Shown here one piece after another: positions 49,310 through 59,636 of a DNA stretch of 64,000 nucleotides. Both the position numbers and the translations under genes were made by a program. The notes below the pieces were generated by a model. That model did no database searches. It was not told where the DNA came from and saw only the letters and a list, made by a program, of their open reading frames with translations. Position 1 is the stretch's first letter, and each line of letters starts with the position of its first letter. The stretch is from Cryptomeria japonica (Eukaryota > Streptophyta > Pinopsida > Cupressales > Cupressaceae). Location: the NCBI RefSeq assembly GCF_030272615.1, contig NC_081415.1:504943373-505007372 (forward strand), in the 5' to 3' direction.

Positions 49310-50447
49310 TTATTTAATTATTTAATTTAAATTAAATTATTTAATTTAATTTAAATTAATTAATTTAATTTAAATTATTTAATTTAATTTAAATTATTTA
49401 ATTTAATTTAAATTATTTAATTTAATTTAAATTATTTAATTTAATTTAAATTATTTAATTTAATTTAAATTATTTAATTTAATTTAAATTATTTAATTTA
49501 ATTTAAATTATTTAATTTAATTTAAATTATTTAATTTAATTTAAATTATTTAATTTAATTTAATTTAAATTATTTAATTTAATTTAATTTAAATTATTTA
49601 ATTTAATTTAATTTAAATTATTTAATTTAATTTAATTTAAATTATTTAATTTAATTTAATTTAAATTATTTAATTTAATTTAAATTATTTAATTTAATTT
49701 AATTTAAATTATTTAATTTAATTTAATTTAAATTATTTAATTTAATTTAATTTAAATTATTTAATTTAATTTAATTTAAATTATTTAATTTAATTTAATT
49801 TAAATTATTTAATTTAATTTAATTTAAATTATTTAATTTAATTTAATTTAAATTATTTAATTTAATTTAATTTAAATTATTTAATTTAATTTAATTTAAA
49901 TTATTTAATTTAATTTAATTTAAATTATTTAATTTAATTTAATTTAAATTATTTAATTTAATTTAATTTAAATTATTTAATTTAATTTAATTTAAATTAT
50001 TTAATTTAATTTAATTTAAATTATTTAATTTAATTTAATTTAAATTATTTAATTTAATTTAATTTAATTTAAATTATTTAATTTAATTTAATTTAAATTA
50101 TTTAATTTAATTTAATTTAAATTATTTAATTTAATTTAATTTAAATTATTTAATTTAATTTAATTTAAATTATTTAATTTAATTTAATTTAAATTATTTA
50201 ATTTAATTTAATTTAAATTATTTAATTTAATTTAATTTAAATTATTTAATTTAATTTAATTTAAATTATTTAATTTAATTTAATTTAAATTATTTAATTT
50301 AATTTAATTTAAATTATTTTATTTTATTTAAATTATTTAATTTAATTTAATTTAATTTAATTTAATTTAATTTAAATTATTTAATTTAATTTAATTTAAA
50401 TTATTTTATTTTATTTAAATTATTTAATTTAATTTAATTTATATTAA
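49310..50447. repeat. 1138-bp A/T-only satellite block, 19-bp then 24-bp units
   Basis: No G or C occurs between the G at 49309 and the G at 50448. From about 49372 to 49555 the unit is 19 bp (TTATTTAATTTAATTTAAA). From there to about 50290 it is 24 bp, the same unit with one extra TTTAA, in about thirty copies with rare longer variants. Near 50320 and 50405 the variant TTATTTTATTTTATTTAAA occurs. Confidence 0.95.
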
Positions 50448-50801
50448 GCTATTTCAATTAAATTTTTTAATTCTTAAACAATTCTTCAATTTTATTTAGC
50501 CTATTTTTTTCTCTTAATTTTATATGAAAAATAAAATTATGATATTTTTTTTACTATGTCAAACCATGAAATCAACAAACTTGGAGTCTTCATATTTCAA
50601 CTTGAATTTAAATGCCTAATATTTGAGCAATTTAATCAAATTTCATTTTACTTATTTAATTTAATTCATTTAAGTTATTTAATTTAATTTTTCAATTCTT
50701 AAATTTTAATTAGCTATTTTTTTTCTTAATTCTATATTAAAAATAAAATTATGATATTCCTTTTAATGTATTAAACCATGAAATCAACAAACTTAGAGTC
50801 T

Positions 50802-51298
50802 CTTAACTTTCTGATGATGATTCCGGACATCCTTACCTTTGTTACTAAGAATTTAGAGGATATTTCCAAGCTCCTTGAAAGTTCCAGCACCCCCAAACAT
50901 GTAGTGGATCTTGATATGGACGAGGATGCTATTGAGGGAGGAACAGTGGAAAGTGCTCCTGGTGGTGCGACGAAAAGAACAAGGGCAAGCATGAAAAAAG
51001 TTGTTGCGGCCTCTTCCAAGGATATCCCTAAGCTTAGGGATAATATCAAAGATTTGCAAGGGATTAGCAGAAATTTGGCTAATGCCCTAAAAAATATGAA
51101 GTAATTTATTTTCTGTCTCGTTTATGTTTTAGATGGACTTGACTGGTTTTGTCGGGCTTTTTTGCTGATTTATGCCCATGACTGTGCTGGTTTTTTAGCA
51201 GTTTGTCTTTTCTTGTTGCTTAATGCTTTTATCTCTTAAGGATATTGTGTAAAGGGTTTCGGGATCCCTTCAAAACTTGCTTTTCCCATAATAAAAAA
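50802..51298 (+). mobile_element. Polyadenylated retro-insertion, LINE 3' fragment or retrocopy
   Basis: The insert is flanked by CAAACTTAGAGTCT (50788-50801) and CAAACTTACAGTCT (51299-51312), a 14-bp target duplication with one mismatch. It ends CCCATAATAAAAAA. A frame open through 51104 encodes ~100 residues ending KLRDNIKDLQGISRNLANAL and KNMK, with KRTRASMKK. The following ~190 bp resemble the 3' UTR of plant L1 elements (GGGTTTCGGGATCCCTTC). It is most likely a 5'-truncated L1; a retrocopy of a cellular mRNA is the alternative. Confidence 0.68.
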
Positions 51299-51331
51299 CA
51301 AACTTACAGTCTCGAATTTAAATGACAATAA

Positions 51332-51585
51332 CTTTTATTTATTTTTTGTAATGCTGAGGTATCCCTGCATCTCAACCCAACAATTCCCTTGGGCTTACTT
51401 TTTATTGCCAAGTTGGGGTCATGGAGAGGTGAGTTGAGGTGTGACTCCTTGCAAACGATTTAGCAAGCCCAAACAACCCAAATGCCAGTTAGGTCCAACC
51501 CATGAGAGTTAAACCTTAAACCTACATGGGAAAGTCTAAAACCTTATTACAACCTTACCAACCACTTGAGCTAGTAGATTTCCTC
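51332..51585 (-). mobile_element. tRNA-derived SINE with perfect 14-bp target duplication
   Basis: TTAAATGACAATAA occurs at 51318-51331 and 51586-51599. On the minus strand the head reads CTAGCTCAAGTGGTTGG (A box), then GGTTTAACTCTC (B-box-like), then a body and an A-rich tail (ACAAAAAATAAATAAAAG). It is collinear with the SINE at 12278-12495 (CCCATGTAGGTTTAAGG versus CCCATATAGGTCCAAGG). It landed in the AT repeat directly beside the previous insertion. Confidence 0.88.
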
Positions 51586-51818
51586 TTAAATGACAATAAT
51601 TTAAGTTATTTGATTTAATTTTAATTACTTAATTTAATTGACACCCATAATAAAACATGTCAAATTAAATGCTTTTAGTATTGAATTGAATTTAAATTGC
51701 TTAATTTACCTTTTTAATTCTTAATAATTTTTAATTTTAATTAGCTTATTTTTTCTCTTTCAAACCATGGGATCAACAAAGTCTTCATATTTCAACTCAA
51801 GTTTAAATGGCAATAATT

Positions 51819-52080
51819 GCATCAAGAGGCATATTAATCCTCACATAATGGATTGATAGATATCCGTGATTAAAAACCCCCTATGATTAAAATTGATACC
51901 CACCATATTGTATGACACCTGTCATAATTACAATTAGCTACACTGAAAAGCGTATTAATACTCACATAATGGATTAATAAATATGCGTGATTAAAAACCC
52001 TCTTATGATTAAAATTGACACTCATCATATTGTATGACACTCGTCATAATGTATGACACCTGTCATAATTACAATTAGTT
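51819..52080. repeat. ~124-bp tandem duplication with TGACA palindromes
   Basis: Two units share GGCATATTAATCCTCACATA/GCGTATTAATACTCACATA, then TAATGGATT(G/A)ATA, ATTAAAA(T)TGA, CATATTGTATGACAC and TGTCATAATTACAATTAG. The repeated TATGACACCTGTCATA is a palindrome. Confidence 0.85.
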
Positions 52081-52554
52081 TTAATATTACTTAAATAAAA
52101 ATAATTTAAATAACCTAAATCAAAATAAATGCATGAAAAACCAAAAAAAATATTTTATTTATTTTCTCCTCTCAACTACCACTCACTTTGAGTTTAACTA
52201 TTAATCAATTCTATTTATCTCCATCATACTAATAGTTAAATTTATCAAAATAATATTATAATAATAATTTAAAGATATGATAATATAATAATAATAATAA
52301 TAATAACTAGTCTGAATAGATTTTTTTTGCTTTGGTGAAGAGTTTAATAGAAATATTAAAATATTAAAATATAGTAATATCTTTATAATAATATAATATT
52401 GATTACAATATCATAATATAATAATAAATTAATATTAATTATAATATAATAATATATTTATTTTTTAAGTGGAATAATAAACAAATATGATATCTTTCAG
52501 TGTACTTTACCTATATTTCTCTAAAGATAGGTATACTGGTTTTACTGTTACTTA
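52081..52554. other. AT-rich intergenic sequence, no gene seen
   Basis: Contains ATA/ATT-rich simple sequence (a short run of AATAAT near 52280). Nothing else is supported. Confidence 0.5.
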
Positions 52555-53010
52555 AATTAAAATAATTTAAATAACTTTGATCCTGTCAACCACTTATAAT
52601 AAGAGCTCTCAGAATAAATATTTAATATTTTCATTATATTACTTTATATCTATAAATAGAAATCAATAAAATATTTACTAGATTAAATTTCAAATTAATG
52701 TAAATAAAACCATAAAATTAATTTAAACAATTTAAAATAATTTAATAATTTTAGTCCGATCAACCAGTTATAATAAGAGTTCTTAAATTAAATACTTAAA
52801 ATTTTCATTATATTACTGTATATATATAAATAGAAATCAATAAAATATTTACTAGATTCTATTTCAAATTAATGTAAATAAAATAATAAATTAAATTAAC
52901 CTAAACTAAATTAAATAACTTAAATAAAAATAAATTAAATCAATCTCTCTCTCTATAAATAGAAATTGATAAAATATTTACTAGATTTTATTTCAAATTA
53001 ATGTAAACTA
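52555..53010. repeat. Three-copy tandem repeat, ~174 and ~128-bp spacing
   Basis: TATAAATAGAAAT(C/T)(A/G)ATAAA, then ATATTTACTAGATT and TTTCAAATTAATGTAAA, occurs at about 52651, 52825 and 52953. GATC(C/A)…AACCA(C/G)TTATAATAAGAG is shared by the first two. Confidence 0.82.
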
Positions 53011-53163
53011 GCAAGCCTATATTTAAAAAAAATCTAAGGAACATATGCCGAGAGGTATAAAATTATGAAAATATTTAATATTCATACATAATAATAAATA
53101 TTTTTAAATAGTAATAAAGTTTTTATTAGTAGTAAGTTTGAAGTGAAATGGTTGAATAGATCA

Positions 53164-53400
53164 TTTAGACATTACATAAAATAGAAGATTTTCAAACAAA
53201 ATTTGAATTATGTATTAATAAATAGATACGCAAAACTATAAATAGTATTCAATTGCATTTAGCTTGGATAATTTTGAATAAATAGTGAAAAAAATAGAAT
53301 GACTTTGATCAAATTATTTGTCACAATATAAGTCATTAATAAAAGTAAAAATTAGGGAAAATAGAAGATATCAGAACAAAATTTTAATTGTTTTTAATAT
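53164..53400. repeat. Dispersed repeat, copy B (pair with 44254-44490)
   Basis: Same orientation and order of shared phrases as copy A. A LINE begins just downstream of this copy; an LTR-like region begins just downstream of the other. Confidence 0.85.
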
Positions 53401-53484
53401 TAATAAGCAACAAAACAAGGTTATTGTTACTATAAACAACAACCCAAAGGATGTAAAGTTAATAGCAAAAACAATAGTAGCAAA

Positions 53485-56118
53485 ATGATATATTACATCA
53501 ATTATCTTCTAAAAACTTTAATTCTGGCTAAAATTTTGGCCATCTGTCTTGAGAAATTTTTTCCCAAGTTCATCTGCCCCACCCAAACTAGTTTCATTAA
53601 AGGTAGATATATCCTTGAAAACCTCATCACTAGTTGGGAGGCTATGGAATGGTCTAAGGTGTCTGGACAGGACACTGCTATGTTTCTTCTTGACTTTGAG
53701 AAAGCCTATGATAGGGTTGAATGGGATTTTATTATCATGATGCTTGAAGCTTTTGGCTTCCCTAGGGAGTTCTGTAATTGTGTTAAGGTCTTCCTCCAAG
53801 ATGCCTCTGCCCATATTGAAGTTAACGGTACCCTCTCCTCCTCCATAATGTTGTCTCGTTCTATCAGACATGGGTACCCCTTGACCCCTTCTCTTTTTGT
53901 CATTGCCTCTGATGCTCTCTTCTACCTCCTAAGGGATAATTCCCTCTCCCCTAATGTGAAAGGGGTTAGGCTTCTTGATGATAACAACCTGCTAAATATT
54001 CAATTTGACGATGATACAACTTTGTTCCTTGAGCTCACTAATCAGAACTTGGAGAATCTCAGTCAAAAAATCAAGATATTTGGTGAGATCTATGGGGCCC
54101 GGATCTCCCAGTCCAAGTTGACTTTCCTAGGGTGGAAAGAACACCCTCCTGACTAGCTTAGACAATATGGCTACCAATGGGGTGGCCCCAACAAAATTGT
54201 CAGGTATCTTGGTATACCATTTTCCATTTCTCCCTCCCTTAAGGATATGTGGTTATGGGTTAGGGAGAAAATTGATAAGAAACTTAATAAGTGGAACAAC
54301 ATGTTCCTTTCCTTGGCTAGCAGGGTCCAAATTTGCCAGAAAATCCTTTCCTCCTACAATATCTACTATTCCTCTACTTGGATGTTTAGTAACTATCAAA
54401 TTCTTGAAATTCAGAAGGTTGTTAGATGATTCCCGTGGTTTGATGGCAAAGGGAATAATAAAATGCATGTCGTTAAGTTGTTAACTGGAAATGGTATCAT
54501 ATTGAGAAAAAACTTGGAGGTCTTGGGCTGAAAGATCTCAGGACCCAAGGTATTGCTCTCACAGCTAAAAGGATCTTCCATGCTTTTTAGGGCTAGGAAC
54601 CTTGGAAGGTCTTGGTTAGAAACAATATTGAGAGGGCTGTGTCGAAAGGTGCTAAGTCTTGGAAAGGATTACCCTTCAGTGACCTTGTTGCTGGTGGTTT
54701 CCCTGTCTCCATCCAAGTTACTTGTGTGTTTAAATCTATTTGGAAAGCTTGGGAGTATGTTAGGAAATATAAGGTCAACACTAATGTCAACAGTAATGGC
54801 CTTATTCATGGTGAAAGATCTATTTTGCGGAATCTCTTCCATGTTGCCAAACCTTTGGCCCTTACTCATGGTTGCTCGGCCAAAGCTTGGGCCAACAAAG
54901 GGATAACCTATTTAATTGACATTCTAGAACATGACACTCTTATCAACTAGGAATAACTTAGTACCAAGTATAACCTCCCCCGTGCTCAAAAAAGAACCTA
55001 TAATATGATTAAGAAGGCTTGTGCTGATCTGGGTCTTCCTAAGGACTGTGATGTTGACTCTCATAGATTTCTCTCATTTAAATGGGTTGATGGTTCTCTT
55101 TTGTCTAAAATCAAGGCCCGTAATATCTATATTGTTTTGGCTTATGATGATTCCATTACCAATCATGTTAATCTGTTATGGTATACTAACTTGTCTATCA
55201 TGCATTAGCAAAAAAATTTAACAAGCTTTGGAAAAGTCCGGTTGCTCCCAAAATTAAATGCTTTAAATAGCTCATGATGCTTGACATGCTTCCTCTTAGA
55301 AAGGATCTATATAATGTTGATTTGTGTTTTGTATGTAAATTGATTGAAACCGGCAGGCATATTCTTTTCGACTGCTCTATTGCTAAGGAGATCTGGTTAA
55401 TGTTTGGTTTCTCTATCCCTGGTCTTGTGAAAATTATGGAAATCATTTTTGGTTATATTCAGGGGCTTAAGCAGGATGCTAATATCGTTTGGTTTATTCT
55501 TTCTGCTAACATTCTTTGGTATATATGGAAGATTAGGAATGAAGATAGGTTTGAAGGCCAAGCCAGGGCCCTTACTGAGTCTTTTCAATGACACCTTTTT
55601 TAACATCATTGTGCAGGTTTCCATTAATATGAACTTGGAAAGGAACAAGCTCCTGAGGTTTCTTAGAGATGGGCATGCTACTATGATCATCTATGAGATG
55701 AAAGATGGCTATGAGTGGAAACGGAACACAGAGAACCTGTCTTCCTTCAAATAGGCCCTCAAGATGTTGACCATAAAGATCAAGGATAACAGGGAGCCTT
55801 CTTTTGACCAGGTGGAGATGCTTGCTCAATTTCAGAACCGTAAGAACATTGTGTGGATGGAAGGCCCATGTGGGTGGACAACATGGGTTGGAGCCCATGA
55901 TGATATCCTGCATTGATGTGTTCTCTTTTGGCTCCTTTTTTCTTTTACGGTTATTGTCAGACGTTGCTATGGACATATTGTATTGTGCAGTTGTACATGA
56001 TCAATTACACTCGCTTTCTTTTTTATGTTGTCCTAAGTTAGTGACAACTTTTTTGTTCTGAGGCTTGGCCTCCTTGTACTCTTTGTTTACTCTCGATTTC
56101 TAATATAAAAAAAAAAAA
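53485..56118 (+). mobile_element. 5'-truncated L1-type LINE: ORF2 RT to zinc domain and poly(A)
   Basis: The fragment starts inside the RT domain. ICPTQTSFIKGRYILENLIT, FLLDFEKAYDRVEWDFI and the polymerase box QFDDDTTLF (usually FADD; both catalytic Asp retained) are present in an open run to 54156. Later frames, broken by stops and shifts, give YLGIPFSISPSLKDMW, KAWANKGITYLID and, at 55274-55591, the terminal zinc-binding region (CFVCKLIETGRHILFDCSIA and KEIWLMFG). The 3' UTR ends in a 12-bp A run at 56107-56118. No target duplication could be fixed. ORF1, the endonuclease and the 5' RT part are missing. Confidence 0.93.
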
Positions 56119-56863
56119 TTAATCTATTTTCTTTGGCCTTTCACTTTGCATGATGCCCACCGATTTTCATTTTTTCATAATGCTCATATGTGAATGTTGG
56201 GATTATTCTAAGGCCTCCTAGAGATTTTACTCAAGACACTACCATAAATGTCAAACATGTTCTTTCGGTTGGTTCCATATCAATTCTGTCTTTTGATAGA
56301 GTCAACCCTGAGATTTATGTATAGTCAATGCCCATGCCAATCTCAATGGTAACTGAAATATGTTGCCCCTTTGTATTGGTGTCACTAGAATTATACTTGG
56401 ATGATGATCTTCAAATGGTATTCCTATTTAATTGTCAAATTCAACCATGACGTATGATGGCGGTTTAGGTGGAGAACTTCCTATTTTATTGATAATATTT
56501 TGAACATATCTCAAATCTCCATTTACAAGTCTTGTTTGTATCCAAAGATTTGAAGTCAGCATCACCCTTGAGTTCTTGTTGATCAACATCTCTATATCAA
56601 GTTCATCATTTGAAAAATATTTTGCTTGATGTACACTTCCTACTTTTGTTGCGAGACTACACGTAATAAGATGTTTCAATGTATATAGTATTTTTTTGTT
56701 ATGATTATGAGCATTTTCATTTGTGGAGAACAAATCGACAATATTGTCAAACCCAACATTAGTTGTAGCATCTATGTTAATAGGGGTTCTTGTCATAAGT
56801 AATCTTTAGTCATCGATTTGTGGATTTGGATCTCTTAGATTTGTCAAAAGTTGACGAAACTTT

Positions 56864-57232
56864 TATAGGAGTTGAGAAAATATAACCCCATAGGAGCCTG
56901 AAGATCTTCTGCAAGCCGAATAACCTGTTACAAGGAGAAGCAATGAAGCAAAATCTGAAGAACATACAAAACACAGAGAATATGCTCAAAAAGAGAGAGC
57001 TCAATATTCACAAAAATATGTAATGTGATTCTTACAATGAAAAGAAAGAACTCAACCTTTAATAGGTCAAGAAAACCTAAAAAGGGAAAACCTAGGTTTG
57101 CACATAATAATTAATTAAAATAATTAATTATATGCACCTAAAGTTAGCTTAAGTGTAAAAGAGATAAAAGGAACTTAAATAATTAAACAAAGAATGTTTA
57201 ATTAATCAAGTAAATACCCGAATACTCTAACA
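56864..57232 (-). repeat. 3' LTR of the non-autonomous element
   Basis: Matches 59283-59636 apart from a ~14-bp AATTAATTAAAATA insertion, a GA dinucleotide and roughly eight substitutions by eye. Confidence 0.93.
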
Positions 57233-59270
57233 CCCCCCCTTAAGCTAGACTTAGGGAGAAGCTAAAACCTAGAACAGCTACTGAAAGCAATAAAGATGGG
57301 TCCCGGCAACAAGGCCTGATCAGGTACCCAAATACAATGAAATCTCTATGAAACGGAGACAAAGGAGAAAACCCAGTGGGAAAAAACTCCTCTCCAAAAA
57401 GAGATAAAAGAACACCACTGAAGCATGAAGAACATGCAAACTCTGTCGAAGAATAACTGCTGATTTGAAGAACATCCACTAAACTAGAACATGACCAGGT
57501 AGAGAAGACTGTAATCTGCATGAGTGCCCTCAAATGACACTACTCGAATCAGGAGGCAAACAAGGCAAAACAACTGAAATCGAAGATACAGATGGCATGA
57601 GAAACCAAAGCCTGAAGAGCTGATCAATCGAACCACGGAAGCATTAGAACCAACAGGATAAACCTCCCCATAATGCGGAAGTGGGAGAGGGATAGGAACA
57701 CTGAAAAGGACAGCCAAAAACAACTGCATGACGAAGAACCAAGAACATCAAAGGTGCTGAGACACATCATCATGAGGTGAATGTCATGGAAGGAGCACTC
57801 ACTTGACAAAGGAAGATGACAAACAAAGGCAAACATCAACCCCCTCATGGCACTTGATCAACAGTGCATGTACAACAAGACACAATATATGCAAGATTCC
57901 AAGTGAACAATGCATGATGGCACTTTATCTCAGTGCGATTGCATAATTACAAGATACAATGATAAGAATACTAAAAAAAGAAACGAGAATCAAAATAGAG
58001 ACATCCTACTCAGAAAAGAGATCCCAGGACCTGAAACAACCACGATATCCACCAGAGTGCTGAAAAGAAAAAAACTGAATAAAATATGTATAGAGAAAAT
58101 TCTGAAAAAAAAACTCATATTTTTGGAAAGTTCACAGAACACGCTTTCCGAAAATATAAAGTTTTCGAAAAACGGAGGTCGGATGCTCATTCTACGTCTC
58201 CCGGAGTGCAAAAAAGAGACCTCACTTTGACTGCAAAAAAACATAGTCAAATAAAAAAAATGGAAAAAATTACCAATACCATGAGGTCGGCCTCAGAACC
58301 AGCTTTTCGACGCCTATTCGTTTGCCAAAATCCGACTCCGTATGCCCAAGATAGGGCCAAAAAACCAAACCCCCCCTTAAAAAGCCCAAAAAAGGGGGTC
58401 TAGTGCCCTGTGGGTGGTCCGGTGGCCAGGGAGCGGAGCTCTGGTGGTGCACCGGTGGCGGCCGGGTGGTAGGGCGGCGGCCGGCCAGAAAAAAGGGCCG
58501 GGGACTGAGCGGTGCCGGAGGCGCTGCATGGAGGCCGACAGCGGTGGGCTGCATGGAGGCCGGTGGCGACGGTAGGCAGGGCGGCCGAGAGGATTCCAAC
58601 GGCGGGGAGACTAGCGGTAGTGGGAGGATTCCGGCAGCGGGGAGACTAGAGGCGGCGGTAGGCAGGGTGGCCGGGAGGATTTCGGCGGCGGGGAGACCAA
58701 CGACCGACGGGAGCGGGCAGCGACCGGCGGGAGCGGAAGACGGGGACCAAGCAGCGACCGGCGGGAGCGGAAGCCGAGGACCGGAAAAGAACGCCGGAAA
58801 GGGCTGCCGACGGGGGCCGCAGAGGCTAGACTGACAGGTCTGTACCCTGCAGTACCCCCAAACCCCAAAAAAAAAATTTCCGAAATTTTTTTTTTTCTTA
58901 AAAAGAAACAAACCCCCTTTTTTTTCGCTTTTTTTTTCAAAAAAAATTTTAAAAGCAAATTTCGGCCTGCATGCCGTAAAAAGGCAAAAAATTTATTTTT
59001 TTGAAATTTTTTTCTCGATTTGCGTGCCAGGGTCGTACAGCCTGGATTTAAGAAAAAAATTGCTCCTAGAGGCTCAGGAACCAAAATAGGTCGAATTTTA
59101 TATGACCATAGGGGTTTTCGGGCCTTCTAAGCATGATGGTGAGGTCCGTTTAGGCCCAAAGTGCTAAAAAAAAAATCTCAAACCCTAGGTACATAAAAAA
59201 TTCCTGAAACCCTAGATCTACTTCCAAAGCCAAAAATCTCAAAACAAGAACAGGTAGCTGTAGATCTGAA
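57233..59270 (-). other. Interior of the non-autonomous LTR element with GC-rich core
   Basis: No gag, protease, RT or integrase motif is seen in any frame. Between about 58400 and 58850 the sequence is extremely GC-rich and built from repeated GGCGGGGAGAC, GCAGCGACCGGCGGGAGCGG-type phrases and CGGTAGGCAGGG. These give Pro/Ser/Ala-rich (minus) and Gly/Arg-rich (plus) frames of 140-210 codons. The flanks hold A/T homopolymers. I regard the frames as compositional, though a captured host fragment cannot be excluded. Confidence 0.6.
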
Positions 59271-59282
59271 GCTCTGATACCA

Positions 59283-59636
59283 TATAGGAGTTGAGAAAAT
59301 ATAACCCCACAGGAGCCTGAAGATCTTCTGCAAGACGAATAACCTATTACAAGGAGAAGCAATGAAGCAAAATCTGAAGAACATACAAAACACCGAGAAT
59401 ATGCTCAAAAAGAGAGCTCAATATTCACAAAAATATGTAATGTGATTCTTACAATGAAAAGAAAGAACTCAACCTTTAATAGGTCATGAAACCCTAAAAA
59501 GGGAAAACCTAGGTTTGCACATAATAATTAATTATATGCACCTAAAGTTAGCTTAAGTGTAAAAGAGATAAAAGGAACTTAAATAATTAAACAAAGAATG
59601 TTTAATTAATCAAGTAAATACCTGAATACTCTAACA
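59283..59636 (-). repeat. 5' LTR of the non-autonomous element
   Basis: Adjacent to the PBS at 59271-59282. On the minus strand it opens TGTTAGAGTATTCAGG. Confidence 0.93.

Larger units (their letters stand above)
48881..51815. repeat. AT higher-order repeat field
   Basis: A ~110-170-bp segment with TTAATTCTTAAATTTTAATT, TTCTATATTAAAAATAAAAT, CCATGAAATCAACAAACTTA and ATATTTCAACTCAA recurs around 48960-49060, 49130-49275, 50455-50620, 50690-50801 and 51699-51815. Copies are separated by TTTAATTTAA-type filler of very different length. The field is interrupted by insertions at 50802-51298 and 51332-51585. A related stretch lies at 61640-62144. Confidence 0.8.
56864..59636 (-). mobile_element. 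Non-autonomous LTR retrotransposon, 2.77 kb
   Basis: LTRs lie at 56864-57232 (369 bp) and 59283-59636 (354 bp, with a ~14-bp internal deletion). They are otherwise nearly identical; both start TGTTAGAGTATTC on the minus strand and end CTCCTATA. The PBS TGGTATCAGAGC (plus 59271-59282) directly follows the 5' LTR; it is the standard initiator-Met PBS of plant copia elements. The PPT AAGGGGGGG (57233-57241) precedes the 3' LTR. Flanks CCTTT and ACTTT are the 5-bp target duplication with one change. The ~2.04-kb interior has no gag or pol motif, so it must be mobilised in trans. Confidence 0.92.

Noticed and set aside
48881-50450. CRISPR-like array
   Set aside because: The regular A/T repeats have no unique spacers and the genome is a plant; it is a satellite.
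58270-59084. Proline-rich minus-strand frames of 157-213 codons
   Set aside because: They run through a GC minisatellite and A/T homopolymers, and two frames are equally open. They fit compositional artefacts better than a protein.
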